Shown here piece by piece: positions 41,194 through 50,643 of a stretch of DNA of 64,000 nucleotides. Every line of letters starts with the position of its first letter. The stretch's first letter is position 1. The stretch comes from Gaiella occulta (GTDB lineage: Bacteria > Actinomycetota > Thermoleophilia > Gaiellales > Gaiellaceae), in NCBI RefSeq assembly GCF_003351045.1, contig NZ_QQZY01000001.1:610177-674176 (forward strand), read 5' to 3'. The translations under genes and the position numbers were made by a program. The notes under the pieces were generated by a model that saw nothing but the letters and a program-made list of their open reading frames with translations, searched no databases and had not been told where the DNA came from.

Positions 41194-42398
41194 CTGCGTT
41201 CCTCTCCCGCCGGGTCGGCTGGGAGCAGCTCGCGGTAGCGAGCCGCTTCGGCGGCATCGACCTGCGCCCGTTCGAACCGGCGCGCGTACCGCTGCCCGGA
41301 GGCGGCCGCGACGCGCGCGCGGACAGGCTCGTCCAGCAGCGGCTGGATTCGAGCCGCCAGGGCGGCCGCGTCGCCCGTCGGGAACCGAGCCGCGGACGTT
41401 CCGGCGAGAATCTCGTCCAGCTGAGGGATGTCGGAGGCGACGATCGGCAGCCCGGCCGCGAGCGCCTCGACGAGCGCGTGCGGGAACCCCTCGTACTGGG
41501 ATGCGATCACGTAGACGCTGGCCAGGTGGAGAAACGCGGGGATCTCCGTGCGCGGGCGGAAGCCCGTCACGACGACGCGGTCGTGGAGCTCGAGCCTGGC
41601 CGCCTCCTGGCACGCGGCGTCGTGCAGACAGCCGTCGCCGACGAGGACGAGCCTTGCCTCGGGACTCCGCAGACGCGCGAAGGCGTGCACGAGCGTGAGC
41701 GGGTCCTTCTCGGGGTCGAGACGGCCGACGGCGACGACCACGGGTGCATCGGGCGGGATCCGGTAGCGAGCCCGGACGGCTGCCACGCGCGCTGGATCTG
41801 CCGTGGCGAAGCTCGAGAAGGCAACCCGGTTGGGGACGACCCGCACCCGCTCCGGCCGCGCACCGCGGGTGATGGCGGTCTGCCTGAGGTACTCGGTCAC
41901 GCACCACACCTGCTCGGCCCGTCCGAGCGCGAAGCGCTCGAGCAGGCGAAAGACGCGTGCGACGGAAGGATCGAGGCGCGCCAGGATCTCGGCGGAATCG
42001 CTGTGGACGGCCACGACGCAGGGGCGGCGGGCAAGACGGCCGGCGAGCACGCCGACGGCGCCTTGCACGAAGGGGTTGTAGGCGCGGATCAGATCGACCC
42101 GCTCGGCGCGGGCGATGCGCGCCACGCGCAGCACGAACCAGGCGAGCGAGCCGGCGAACGCGCATCCCCTGAAAATCGTCGGCCGACTGGCTCGCAGCGC
42201 GCGGACGGCGTAGACGCGAAGCCGCGGACGCGGCTCGAAGCGCCCGCCGGCGCATGCCTGGTAGGCGACGACGACGCGCGCGAAGACGCCGGCGGGGCTG
42301 AGGCTCGCCTGCTCGGGAAGCGCCCCCGTCTTGGCGGCGTACGCCTCGAGCGGGTCGTTGGTGAGCAGGAGCGCGCAGGGATGGTTGCCGGCGGTCAT
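41190..42398 (-). CDS. GT4-type glycosyltransferase
   Basis: 402 residues from ATG 42398, which overlaps the WecB stop by ATGA; an upstream in-frame start would run far into wecB and is less likely. Features include AYNPFVQGAVGVLAGRLARR, WCVTEYLRQTA, the donor-domain VVVAVGRLDPEKDPLTLVHA, and SQYEGFPHALVEALAAGLPI with its EX7E glutamates. It is a cytoplasmic enzyme acting on lipid-linked glycan. Donor sugar is unknown. Confidence 0.87.
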   Translation of the reverse strand: MTAGNHPCALLLTNDPLEAYAAKTGALPEQASLSPAGVFARVVVAYQACAGGRFEPRPRLRVYAVRALRASRPTIFRGCAFAGSLAWFVLRVARIARAERVDLIRAYNPFVQGAVGVLAGRLARRPCVVAVHSDSAEILARLDPSVARVFRLLERFALGRAEQVWCVTEYLRQTAITRGARPERVRVVPNRVAFSSFATADPARVAAVRARYRIPPDAPVVVAVGRLDPEKDPLTLVHAFARLRSPEARLVLVGDGCLHDAACQEAARLELHDRVVVTGFRPRTEIPAFLHLASVYVIASQYEGFPHALVEALAAGLPIVASDIPQLDEILAGTSAARFPTGDAAALAARIQPLLDEPVRARVAAASGQRYARRFERAQVDAAEAARYRELLPADPAGEERR

Positions 42399-43582
42399 CG
42401 GCGGGCCGGGAGGACAGCGAGCGGCTGCGGGAGCCGCTCGGCGGCGGGGGCGAAGTCGGCTGGTGGCGCGGCTGCGCATCCGGCCCAGTAGCGCAGAGCC
42501 GAGAGGATCCGTTCGGAGGCCCGCCCGTCGCCGTAGAGATCGTCGAATGCGCGGCTGCGAAGAGACGCTGCGGGCCGGGCGAGAATCCGCTCGGCCTCCC
42601 GGACGATGGCGTCGCCGTCCAGGCCGACGAGGCGGGCGGCGCCCGCCCGCACAGCCTCGGGGCGGTCGGTGACGTCTCGGGCGACCAGCACGGGCACCCC
42701 CAGAGCGGACGCCTCCTCCTGGACGCCGCCCGAGTCGGTGAGCACGAGCCTCGAGCGGGCGAGCAGCGCCACGAACTCCCTGTACGGCGGTGGCGCGATG
42801 ACGCGGGCGCGCGGGCAGCGTCCCAGCGCCGCTTCCACCGTTCGACGTACCTGCGGGTTTGGGTGGACGGGGATCACCGCCTCGAGGCTCGCGTGCCGCT
42901 CGAGCAGCTGCCGCACCGCGGCGCAGGCGGCGGCGAGCGGCGCCCCCCAGCTCTCTCGCCGGTGCAGCGTCACGAGCATCATCGGCTGCGCGGACGCCGG
43001 CGGCAGCCGGGAATCGAGCGTTTCCCAGAGCGCGTCGAGAACGGTGTTGCCGGTCACGAAGATCGACGCCGGGTCGACACCTTCGTGCTCGAGCGCTGCC
43101 CGTGCCTGCGTCGTCGGGGCAAAGTGGAGCTGCGCGAGGCGGCCGATCAGGCGGCGGTGCTGCTCCTCGGGGAAGGGCAGGCCCGGATCGCCGCTGCGAA
43201 GGCCCGCCTCGACGTGGCCGAGCGGGACACGGCGGTAGAAGGCAGCGAGAGCGCCGGCCAGCGCCGTGGTCGTGTCGCCCTGGACGAGCACGAGCCCGGG
43301 GCGGGCGCGGGCGATCGTCTCCTCGAGACCGGCGAGCGCGCGGCTCAACAGCTGCGCCGGCTGCTGATCGGGTTGCATCAGGGCGAGGTCGACGTCAACC
43401 CCGAGCGCGAACTCGGCCAAGACCTGGTCGAGCAGCTCGCGGTGCTGGCCGGTCGCGACGACCAGACAGCGGAACTCGCCGGCCGCGCGGCGTAGAGCCG
43501 TGATCACGGGTCCGAGCTTGATCGCGTCGGGGCGGGTGCCGAGCACGGTCATCACCAGTAGGCGGCCACGGCGGCTAGTCAT
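42395..43582 (-). CDS. wecB: UDP-N-acetylglucosamine 2-epimerase (non-hydrolysing)
   Basis: 395 residues. It interconverts UDP-GlcNAc and UDP-ManNAc, supplying ManNAc-type sugars to the glycan. Motifs: VLGTRPDAIKLGPVI, VQGDTTTALAGALAAFYRRV, HVEAGLRSGD with PFPEEQHRR, VTLHRRESWG, and LTDSGGVQEEASALGVPVLV. The C-terminal 30 residues are extra and Pro/Ala-rich. Start ATG 43582 overlaps the upstream gene by 8 nt; ATG 43552 (MTVLGTRP) is an alternative. Confidence 0.93.
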   Translation of the reverse strand: MTSRRGRLLVMTVLGTRPDAIKLGPVITALRRAAGEFRCLVVATGQHRELLDQVLAEFALGVDVDLALMQPDQQPAQLLSRALAGLEETIARARPGLVLVQGDTTTALAGALAAFYRRVPLGHVEAGLRSGDPGLPFPEEQHRRLIGRLAQLHFAPTTQARAALEHEGVDPASIFVTGNTVLDALWETLDSRLPPASAQPMMLVTLHRRESWGAPLAAACAAVRQLLERHASLEAVIPVHPNPQVRRTVEAALGRCPRARVIAPPPYREFVALLARSRLVLTDSGGVQEEASALGVPVLVARDVTDRPEAVRAGAARLVGLDGDAIVREAERILARPAASLRSRAFDDLYGDGRASERILSALRYWAGCAAAPPADFAPAAERLPQPLAVLPARR

Positions 43583-44642
43583 CGATTGCCTCCAGCACGG
43601 TCACGAGCTTCGGCGCGCCGGCGCGCAGCGAGTAGCGCTCCTCCGCCCGGGCGCGGCCCGCTGCCCCCAGGCGGGCGCGCAGACCCGGGTCGCAGAGAAG
43701 CAGCTCGAGCGCCGCTTCCCATTCGGAGGCCGTGGCGGCCAGAAAGCCCTCGTGGGACTGGCGCACGATCTCCGGCGCGGCCCCGACCGGAGAGCAGACG
43801 GCCGGTATGCCGACGGCGAGGTACTGGACGGCCTTGAGGCCGCACTTGCCGCGCGCCCACGGCGTGTCGGGCAGCGGCATGATCCCGATGTCGAAGCCGT
43901 GCAGATCGTGCAGCTCGCGGTCGGGATCCCACGGGCGCGCCTCGACCGTCACCCCCGCCAGCCGGGGCGCCTCGGCACCGACGACGCGCAGCACGAAGCG
44001 GTGCTTTCTCGCCAGGCGGCGCAGCGTCCCGGCCAGCAGCTCGAGGTACGGCGCCGTCGACGGCGATCCGATCCAGCCGATCACGGGCGTTCTGCCCCGC
44101 CCGGCCCGACCCGGCACGAGACGATCGGTGTCGACGCAGGTCGGGACGATGGAGACGTGGGGGTTCAGCGGCCGGATCGAGGCCGCAAGCGCCTCGCTGC
44201 CGGCCACGACTCGATCGGCCCGGGTCAGCAGGCGGGCGGGCTGCGCCTCGTCCTCCAGCGCTCGCAGCCAGCCGGCCAGTCGGTGCGGCGGGCCGAGGTG
44301 AACGGCGTCGTCGACGTCGATCACGAGCCGCCCGGCGGCGGCGGCGGCGAGCCGGTCGAGGCCGCGCAGGCCCACCGTGAGCAGGCTCTTCTGCACGACC
44401 ACCGTGTCGAAGCGGCGGGCGCGAGCAAGCTGCGCCAGGCGACAGGCGAGCTCGGCCGCCTGGTAGGCGGCGTTCGCGGAGCGCCGGCCGGTGCCATAGA
44501 GCCGGCGGGAGGCTCGCGCGGAGACGGCCGGGAGCACCGTACAGCGGATTCCCGCCCGCTCGAGCCAGGGCAGGTACTGGTAGACGCGGTAGCGTGGGCT
44601 GGCGCCACCTTCGCTCGCGAGCGTGAGGAAAACGACGTTCAT
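43575..44642 (-). CDS. GT4-like glycosyltransferase
   Basis: 355 residues from ATG 44642 (ATGA overlap). It begins NVVFLTLASEGGASPRYRVY, where the SxRxRxxxY element is typical of a GT4 subgroup in polysaccharide loci. Donor-domain parts are VIGWIGSPSTAPYLELLAGT and GIMPLPDTPWARGKCGLKAV followed by QYLAVGIPAVCSPVG. It likely adds a sugar to the repeat unit; specificity is unknown. Confidence 0.85.
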   Translation of the reverse strand: MNVVFLTLASEGGASPRYRVYQYLPWLERAGIRCTVLPAVSARASRRLYGTGRRSANAAYQAAELACRLAQLARARRFDTVVVQKSLLTVGLRGLDRLAAAAAGRLVIDVDDAVHLGPPHRLAGWLRALEDEAQPARLLTRADRVVAGSEALAASIRPLNPHVSIVPTCVDTDRLVPGRAGRGRTPVIGWIGSPSTAPYLELLAGTLRRLARKHRFVLRVVGAEAPRLAGVTVEARPWDPDRELHDLHGFDIGIMPLPDTPWARGKCGLKAVQYLAVGIPAVCSPVGAAPEIVRQSHEGFLAATASEWEAALELLLCDPGLRARLGAAGRARAEERYSLRAGAPKLVTVLEAIDD

Positions 44643-45580
44643 CCCGTCCAGCTCCAGCCGCAGGCGTGCGGGTCGATGCCTCGGTGCAGCTCGAGCAGCC
44701 GCCGCTTGCGCGCGTGCGCCGCGCACGCACCCGGCCTGCGGGCGAGCGTCCCGAGCCGGTGCAACACGAGCTGTGCTGCCAGCCAGACGACGAAGGCGGC
44801 ACGCAGGCGGCGCGCGGCCCGCGCACCCCGGTGCTTGTGGATGAACGCGTAGGCGCTGCGGGCGTAGTGCGCCTCCGCCTCCTGCCCGAGCCGCGCCGCG
44901 CTCGCCTGCCCCTGATGCTCCACCCGCGCAGCCGGTTCGAACCAGACGAGGTATCCCGCCTGCCGGACGCGTGCGCAGAAGTCGGTCTCCTCGAAATAGA
45001 GGAAGAAGCGCTCGTCGAGCATGCCGACCGTGTCGAGCAGCTCGCGGCGGAAGGCAAGGCACGCTCCGCTTGTGTAGCCGACCGAGCGCGGGCGCTCCCG
45101 CCGGCGCGGCGCTGCGGCGACCGCGGGCAGGAGCCGGCGCAGGCCGGGCACGCCGGCCAGCCCGACCATCTCGGTGAGGAACGCGCCGACCGAGGGGATG
45201 GCCCCGTAGGAGCGCAACGGGCGACCGTCGCGGGCGAGGAGCTGGCCGCCGACCACGCCGACCTCCGGACGCTCCTCGAGCACGGCGCAAAGCCGCCGCA
45301 GCGCGCCCGGCTGCGGACGCGCGTCCGGGTTGAGCAGCAGCAGCAGCCGGCCGTTCGCCTGCGCGAGCGCCTGGTTACAGGCGGCGGCGAAGCCGCGGTT
45401 TCGGTCGTTGACGAGCAGGTTGACCGAGGGGTAGCGACCCCGAACCATGTCGGCGCTGCCGTCGGCGGAGGCGTTGTCGACAACCCAGACCTCCGTCGCC
45501 GTATCAGCCACGACGGACGCCAAACACTCCGCGAGTGCCTCGCGCGTATTCCAGCTCACGATCACGATCGAGCAGCTCAC
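44639..45580 (-). CDS. GT2-type glycosyltransferase, rhamnosyltransferase-like
   Basis: 313 residues. GT-A signatures: CSIVIVSWNTREALAECLAS, VWVVDNASADGSADMV, NRGFAAACNQALAQANGRLL with LLLNPDARP as the metal site, and GYTSGACLAFRRELLDTVGM followed by DERFFLYFEETDFCARV. These patterns match rhamnosyltransferases of the WbbL type, though the donor is only a guess. Its start overlaps the previous stop by 4 nt. Confidence 0.87.
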   Translation of the reverse strand: MSCSIVIVSWNTREALAECLASVVADTATEVWVVDNASADGSADMVRGRYPSVNLLVNDRNRGFAAACNQALAQANGRLLLLLNPDARPQPGALRRLCAVLEERPEVGVVGGQLLARDGRPLRSYGAIPSVGAFLTEMVGLAGVPGLRRLLPAVAAAPRRRERPRSVGYTSGACLAFRRELLDTVGMLDERFFLYFEETDFCARVRQAGYLVWFEPAARVEHQGQASAARLGQEAEAHYARSAYAFIHKHRGARAARRLRAAFVVWLAAQLVLHRLGTLARRPGACAAHARKRRLLELHRGIDPHACGWSWTG

Positions 45581-46497
45581 GCCGCCCTCCAGCGTCTCGC
45601 CCGCGCGCCGTTTCGGCGCCGCCGCAGCATCCGCGGCAGCCGGGCGAGCGCCGCCGCCCGCGCAGAGACGAGAACGAGCGCGTCGAGCGGCCGCCGCGCC
45701 GCGAGCAGCCGGGCGAGGTCGGCCACGTCACGGAGCGGCTGGCGCAGCGCGAACCGCACCAGCATCCGGCGGTCGGCGTTCTTAGCGAGCAGCCAGGGGT
45801 GGTTGCGCCAGGCCAGGTAACTGACGCGGCGCGGGATCCGCCGCCCGGTCGACCCGCGCCGGTGGGCGACGACCGCGCCGGGCGCGTACAGGCAGCGCCA
45901 GCCCGCCCGCCTGGCCCGCCAGGCGAGGTCGACGTCCTCCAGGTAGGCGAAGAAGTCCTCGTCGAAGAGGCCAACCTCGTCGAGCAGCTGCCGCCGGTAG
46001 AGGGCCGCGGCGGCGATCGGGCCGAAGACCTCGCGGCAGCGGACGAACCCCGGCCCGTCGGGCTCGCCCCTGCCGATCTGGCGCGGATTCCCCTCCGGAT
46101 CGACCTCGAGGCCGATCCCCTCGATGCGCCCCGGGTCGGCCGCATCGACGATCTTGGACGCGACCATGCCGACACGTTCCCCGTCCGCCGCCTCGACCAG
46201 CGCGGCCAGCCATCCGGGCTCGGCTACGGCGTCGTTGTTGAGGAGGGCGATCAGCGGTGTGTCGCTCGCGCGGATCCCCGCGTTGACGGCCGCCGCGAAC
46301 CCCCGGTTGCGATCGAGTCCGACCAGACGCACCTCGGGGAACGCCTCGGCGAGCATTGCCGCTGTCCCGTCCGTCGAGCCGTTGTCGATGACGATCACCT
46401 CCCCCGGCGGGAGCGTCTGGCGCCAGAGCGCCGCGAGGCAGTCGGCAAGCAGATCAGCGCCGTTCCAGCTCGGGATCACGACGGTGGTCGCCGTCAT
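45577..46497 (-). CDS. GT2-type glycosyltransferase
   Basis: 306 residues from ATG 46497. It parallels the next gene downstream: TTVVIPSWNGADLLADCLAA, VIVIDNGSTDGTAAMLAEAF, NRGFAAAVNAGIRASDTPLI with LLNNDAVAEPGWL, and GLFDEDFFAYLEDVDLAWRA. The pair may be paralogues that add similar residues. The C-terminal segment is basic. It overlaps both neighbours by 4 nt. Confidence 0.87.
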   Translation of the reverse strand: MTATTVVIPSWNGADLLADCLAALWRQTLPPGEVIVIDNGSTDGTAAMLAEAFPEVRLVGLDRNRGFAAAVNAGIRASDTPLIALLNNDAVAEPGWLAALVEAADGERVGMVASKIVDAADPGRIEGIGLEVDPEGNPRQIGRGEPDGPGFVRCREVFGPIAAAALYRRQLLDEVGLFDEDFFAYLEDVDLAWRARRAGWRCLYAPGAVVAHRRGSTGRRIPRRVSYLAWRNHPWLLAKNADRRMLVRFALRQPLRDVADLARLLAARRPLDALVLVSARAAALARLPRMLRRRRNGARARRWRAA

Positions 46498-48530
46498 GGC
46501 GAGCGGTCCCCCCGTCGCGCCTCCACCCAGATGAGCCCGCTCCGTCCCATCACACAGGCCAGCCACGCTGCCGGGGTGACCGCCGACGAGAGCGGGGTGT
46601 GGGCGCGGGCGAGGCACGCCCGTACCGCTCTCCAGAACGGTCCCGGCCGGCGGGCGACCAGACCCAGGCTCGCCACGACCGTGCGGCCCGAGGGGACATG
46701 GGTGACCTCCGCCGCCGCGAACCCGGCTCGGTCGAGCAGGTCCCGGAGCGTACCGGGTGTGAAGTGGGAGAGGTGCCGCGGCAGCTCCCATCCGCGCCAG
46801 CGAGGACCGAAGAACCAGGCCTCCCAGCTACCGGCGTTGGGAACCTCGATACAGACCCTCCCCCCAGGGCGCAGCACCCGCCGGGTCTCCCGCAGCGTCG
46901 CGAGAGGGTCGGACACGTGCTCGAGCACGTGGCGGAAGAAGACCACGTCGACGCTCTCGTCCTCGAATGCCGCGTCCTCCATCGTGCCGGTCCGCACATC
47001 GAGCATGTGCTCCTGGCGGGCGCGCGCCGCGGTTGCCGGGTCCAGTTCCACGCCGATCACGTGCCAGCCGTGGTCGCGCAGCTCGGCAAGCTCGTGGCCC
47101 GGCCCGCACCCGACGTCGAGGGCTATGCCTCCCGGAGTGTACGGCGGGAAGCGACGGAGCCGGGGCGCCAGCGGCCGCACCCGCGCGGCGGCGATACGGG
47201 CGACTCGCCCCGGCCTGTCCGGTGTGGGGTAGCCCCGGCGGGCAAGAAACGCGATCTGGAGGCTGCGCCGCCAGCGAGCTGTCAGCCGTGCCGGAGGCCC
47301 CACGTCCGGACCTCGCCGGTAGTTCGGGTACGCGGGCGGGTAGAGGGCGGCAAGCTCGTCGAGCGAGCTTGGCTGCGGCCAGGTGAGCAGGAACTGACAG
47401 CGCGTGCAGCGCACCACTTCGTACACGCCGGGGACACCGGCGAGCATGTCCGTCCCCTCCAGGACCGTCGTGGCGACGGAGCCCGGACCACAGCGGGGGC
47501 AGATGACGGTGCGGGCAGGGCGAGCCTCGGCCTCGGCCGCGATCCTCCCAGCACTGTGCGCCACCGAGGCCACGGCGGCGCCGACCCGGAGCGCCCGGCC
47601 CGGGTGACGGGGCGCCCCGAGCCCTCCTCTGCGGTAGTGGAGGCTTCCGGCCAGGTTGTTGGCGTTGGCCAGGTGACGCACGCGGACCCGGCCGAACCCG
47701 GCTTCGCTCAGCAGGGCGGCCAGGCTTGCCGGGGTGAAGTGGGAGAGGTGCCGCGGCAGGTCCCACCCGTACCAGGCGCTGCCGAACAGGCGGGCCTCCA
47801 GGCTGCCCGCGTTGGGCACCGACAGCAGCAGGCGCCCACCGGGCTTGAGGACCCGTCGCAGCTCGGAGAGCGTCCGCCGAGGGTCGCGCACGTGCTCGAG
47901 GACCATGCGCATGACGACGACGTCGGCGTAGCCGTCCGGCAGCGCGGCCTGCTCGACGGTCCCCGTCCTGACGTCGAGGCCGTGTCGCTGCCTCGCCGTC
48001 GCCGACGCCGCCGGGTCGACCTCGATTCCGACGACGTCCCAGCCCAACGCCCGCATCTCGGCCAGGTAGGCGCCGGTGGCGGAGCCGACCTCTACGAGGG
48101 TCCCGCCGGGCACGAACGGCGGCAGCCACACGAACCGCTGGGACAGGAGCCGACTGGCGAGCGTCCCCGCGGCTCGCCACCGAAGCCTGCCGCCATCGCC
48201 CCTCGCCGGGTAGCGACGCGCCTCCAGGACACCGGCTCGCAGCCCGGCCCGCAGCCGGCCGTCAGGCTCGGCCTGCCCGTTCGGCGGCGGGTGGTACGGA
48301 GGGTACTCGGGGGGGTAGTGGCGCGCGAGGGCGGCCTCGCCGAGTTGGGGGTTCGTGTACAGGAAGCCGCAGCGGCGGCAGCGGACGACCCGGAACCCGC
48401 CCGGGAGCCCGAGCAGCCGGTCGCCCGAGCAGACGACAAGGGCCGGATCGTCGGCACCGCAGCGCCGGCATGTCACGAAGCGCTCGTCGGCGCCCGAGGC
48501 GAGCCTGTCCGGCGCGGCCGTCGCGCTCAC
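46494..48530 (-). CDS. fused tandem SAM-dependent methyltransferases, each with a zinc ribbon
   Basis: 678 residues in one uninterrupted frame from GTG 48530. Module 1 has a zinc ribbon (VTCRRCGADDP, then VVRCRRCGFLYTNPQ) and a class I methyltransferase with VEVGSATGAYLAEMRALGWD, VVMRMVLEHVRDPRRTLSEL and GRLLLSVPNAGSLEARLFG. Module 2 repeats it all from about residue 340: VICPRCGPGS, VVRCTRCQFLLTWPQ, LDVGCGPGHELAELRDHGWH, FFRHVLEHVSDP, CIEVPNAGSWEAWFFG. The normal C-terminal end of module 1 runs straight into the ribbon of module 2. It likely methylates sugars of the glycan. Confidence 0.88.
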   Translation of the reverse strand: MSATAAPDRLASGADERFVTCRRCGADDPALVVCSGDRLLGLPGGFRVVRCRRCGFLYTNPQLGEAALARHYPPEYPPYHPPPNGQAEPDGRLRAGLRAGVLEARRYPARGDGGRLRWRAAGTLASRLLSQRFVWLPPFVPGGTLVEVGSATGAYLAEMRALGWDVVGIEVDPAASATARQRHGLDVRTGTVEQAALPDGYADVVVMRMVLEHVRDPRRTLSELRRVLKPGGRLLLSVPNAGSLEARLFGSAWYGWDLPRHLSHFTPASLAALLSEAGFGRVRVRHLANANNLAGSLHYRRGGLGAPRHPGRALRVGAAVASVAHSAGRIAAEAEARPARTVICPRCGPGSVATTVLEGTDMLAGVPGVYEVVRCTRCQFLLTWPQPSSLDELAALYPPAYPNYRRGPDVGPPARLTARWRRSLQIAFLARRGYPTPDRPGRVARIAAARVRPLAPRLRRFPPYTPGGIALDVGCGPGHELAELRDHGWHVIGVELDPATAARARQEHMLDVRTGTMEDAAFEDESVDVVFFRHVLEHVSDPLATLRETRRVLRPGGRVCIEVPNAGSWEAWFFGPRWRGWELPRHLSHFTPGTLRDLLDRAGFAAAEVTHVPSGRTVVASLGLVARRPGPFWRAVRACLARAHTPLSSAVTPAAWLACVMGRSGLIWVEARRGDRSP

Positions 48531-49681
48531 CTCGCCACCCGCTCCGGGAGCGCGCCACCGGCCGCGACGTGTTCGTAGACCGCGGTCGTCTCGTCTGCCG
48601 TCCGCGCCCACGTGTACAGGGCCGCGCGTCGCAGGCCGGCCCGCGCAAGCCGCTCCGCCTCGCCGTCGAGCACGCGCAGGATCCCCTCTGCGATCGCCTC
48701 GGGCTCGCCCGGATCGACGAGCACGGCTGCGTCGCCGGTGACCTCTTCCATCGCCGATCCGGCCGAGGTCACGACCGGCGTGCCGCAGGCCATCGCCTCC
48801 AGCACCGGCAGGCCGAACCCTTCCCACAGCGACGGAAGTACGAGCGCATCGGCGCCGGCGTAGAGCGCGGGCAGGTCGACGTCGGGCACCTGGCCGAGCC
48901 AGCGCAGGCGGCCGGAGACATGCGCGCGGGCGGCGGTCGCTCGGGCCGTGTCGAAGAACGGGTTCGCTGGGGCCTGCAACATTCCCGCGAGCACGAGCGC
49001 GTGGGGAAGTCGGGCACGCTCGAGCGCGAGCGCGTAGCCGGTAACCAGGCGCGCGACGTTCTTCTTGAAGTCGACCCCGCCGACGAAGAGCAGGTAGCGA
49101 GCGGGCAGGCGGTAGCGGCGCCCCACCTCGGAGAGCAGCCGGCGGTCGCTGATCGGCCGGAACGCCGGCTCCACGCCGTGCGGCACGACCTTCACTCGCC
49201 CTTCCGGGACGCCGAGCAGCGAGATGACGTCGCGCCCGGTCGCCTCGGAGACGGCGATTACCGCGTCCGCGTTGGCGGTGATCGCTTCGAAGTGCTGTCG
49301 TGCGCGCCGCTCGGCAGCAGCGTCGGCGAAGTAGACCTCGGGGTAGCGGAGCACGCTCAGGTCGTGGACGGTGGTGACCGCCCGCCCGACCCGGCTGTAC
49401 CAGCCGTCGGCGAGGGGGAAGTGGACGAGGTCGAGGTCGCGCACGAGCAGGCGGCGCAGCGCGCCGAAGCGGCGCCGGTGCTGGAGGCGGAGGCACCTGG
49501 TTGCCGGGATGAAGCGCGCGCGCGGTCCGAGGTCGCCGGCTCGACCGGCGCCGCCCGCGCCGAGCAGCGAGTATTCGTGCTCGCGGCCTGCTGCGACGAG
49601 GGCGTGGATGAGGCAGCGCACGTAGCGCTCCTGCCCCCGCCCGATGCTTCCGTAGCGACGCGCGTCGATTCCGATCCGCAT
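48527..49681 (-). CDS. GT4-type glycosyltransferase (mannosyltransferase-like)
   Basis: 384 residues from ATG 49681 (MRIGIDARR); GTG 49687 would give the usual 4-nt GTGA overlap. It has AVTTVHDLSVLRYPEVYFAD, AVSEATGRDVISLLG, the donor-binding LLFVGGVDFKKNVARLVTGY, and PSLWEGFGLPVLEAMACGTP with the EX7E pair. The combination is common in mannosyl- and related GT4 enzymes of O-antigen loci. The start sits in the coupled operon. Confidence 0.88.
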   Translation of the reverse strand: MRIGIDARRYGSIGRGQERYVRCLIHALVAAGREHEYSLLGAGGAGRAGDLGPRARFIPATRCLRLQHRRRFGALRRLLVRDLDLVHFPLADGWYSRVGRAVTTVHDLSVLRYPEVYFADAAAERRARQHFEAITANADAVIAVSEATGRDVISLLGVPEGRVKVVPHGVEPAFRPISDRRLLSEVGRRYRLPARYLLFVGGVDFKKNVARLVTGYALALERARLPHALVLAGMLQAPANPFFDTARATAARAHVSGRLRWLGQVPDVDLPALYAGADALVLPSLWEGFGLPVLEAMACGTPVVTSAGSAMEEVTGDAAVLVDPGEPEAIAEGILRVLDGEAERLARAGLRRAALYTWARTADETTAVYEHVAAGGALPERVAR

Positions 49682-49683
49682 CG

Positions 49684-50643
49684 TCACCGTGCCCTCCCTG
49701 CGGCGCCGCGGAGCCAGTAGCGGACGCCCGCGAGAACACCGGCCGCCTTGCCGAGGAGGTGGGCTACCCACCAGGCGAGCAGCCGCGGTGAGGACTGGCG
49801 CGCCGCCGTGAGCGTGCGCTCGAGCGTCTGCCGGCCGAGGTAGAAGGCGAGGGGCCGGGCGGCGAGGCCGTAGTTCTTGAGCACGAAGTAGGTCTGGTTG
49901 CGGGCGTGGTAGAACTCGCGCCGCGCGTCGTCGGACGCGCGGCCGACGCCGTCGGCGCGGGGCGCTCGCAGGTGCGTGACCGCCGCCTCCGGGATGTAGA
50001 CGAGCCGGCAGCCGCGGCGGCGCAGCCGGAAGCAGAGGTCGGTCTCCTCCCGGAAGTTCGAGCCGGTGTACCCGGAGTCGAAGCCTCCGGCTGAGAGGAG
50101 CACCTCGCGGCGGAAGGACATGTTGCCGCCCTGGAGAAAGTCGACGTCCGCGGGGTGAGGGTCGCCGTCGGCGAGCTCGGCCCAGGGCTCGCCGCTGGTC
50201 AGGAAGCGGCGCACACGGCCGAGGGTGGCGACCGGGTCGATCACTGTTCCTCCCGCCCCGTCCAGCGTAGGGTCGCGGTAGGCGGCTGCCAGGCTCGCCA
50301 GCCAGCCCGGCGAGGCCTCGCAGTCGTCGTCGAGGAAGGCGACCACGTCGCCCTTCGCCTTCTGCACGCCGGCGTTTCGGGCTGCCGGCATCCCCCGCCG
50401 GCCCTGCGGGAAGCGTAGGTAGCGGACCCCCGGGACGCCCGCGGCGAGGGCCTCCGTCTCGCCGCCGCCGGAGCTGTCGACGACGATCACCTCTGTGGCG
50501 GGGCGCGTCTGGGCGGACAGGCTTGCCAGGCAGCGCCGCAGCCAGTCGGGGCGGTCCCTGGTGATCACGACCACGGAGATCTCCGGCTCCTCGCCCTGCG
50601 CGTGGCTCCCGGGCTGGCGGGCCGGGAAGCCGACGGCCCTCAT
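49684..50643 (-). CDS. GT2-type glycosyltransferase
   Basis: 319 residues. ISVVVITRDRPDWLRRCLAS opens the GT-A domain. VIVVDSSGGGETEALAAG, ARNAGVQKAKGDVVAFLDDD (DDD metal site) and MSFRREVLLSAGGFDSGYTG, then REETDLCFRLRRRGCRLVYI, follow. The C-terminal part is helical and membrane-associating. It overlaps the flippase gene's stop by ATGA. Confidence 0.88.
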   Translation of the reverse strand: MRAVGFPARQPGSHAQGEEPEISVVVITRDRPDWLRRCLASLSAQTRPATEVIVVDSSGGGETEALAAGVPGVRYLRFPQGRRGMPAARNAGVQKAKGDVVAFLDDDCEASPGWLASLAAAYRDPTLDGAGGTVIDPVATLGRVRRFLTSGEPWAELADGDPHPADVDFLQGGNMSFRREVLLSAGGFDSGYTGSNFREETDLCFRLRRRGCRLVYIPEAAVTHLRAPRADGVGRASDDARREFYHARNQTYFVLKNYGLAARPLAFYLGRQTLERTLTAARQSSPRLLAWWVAHLLGKAAGVLAGVRYWLRGAAGRAR

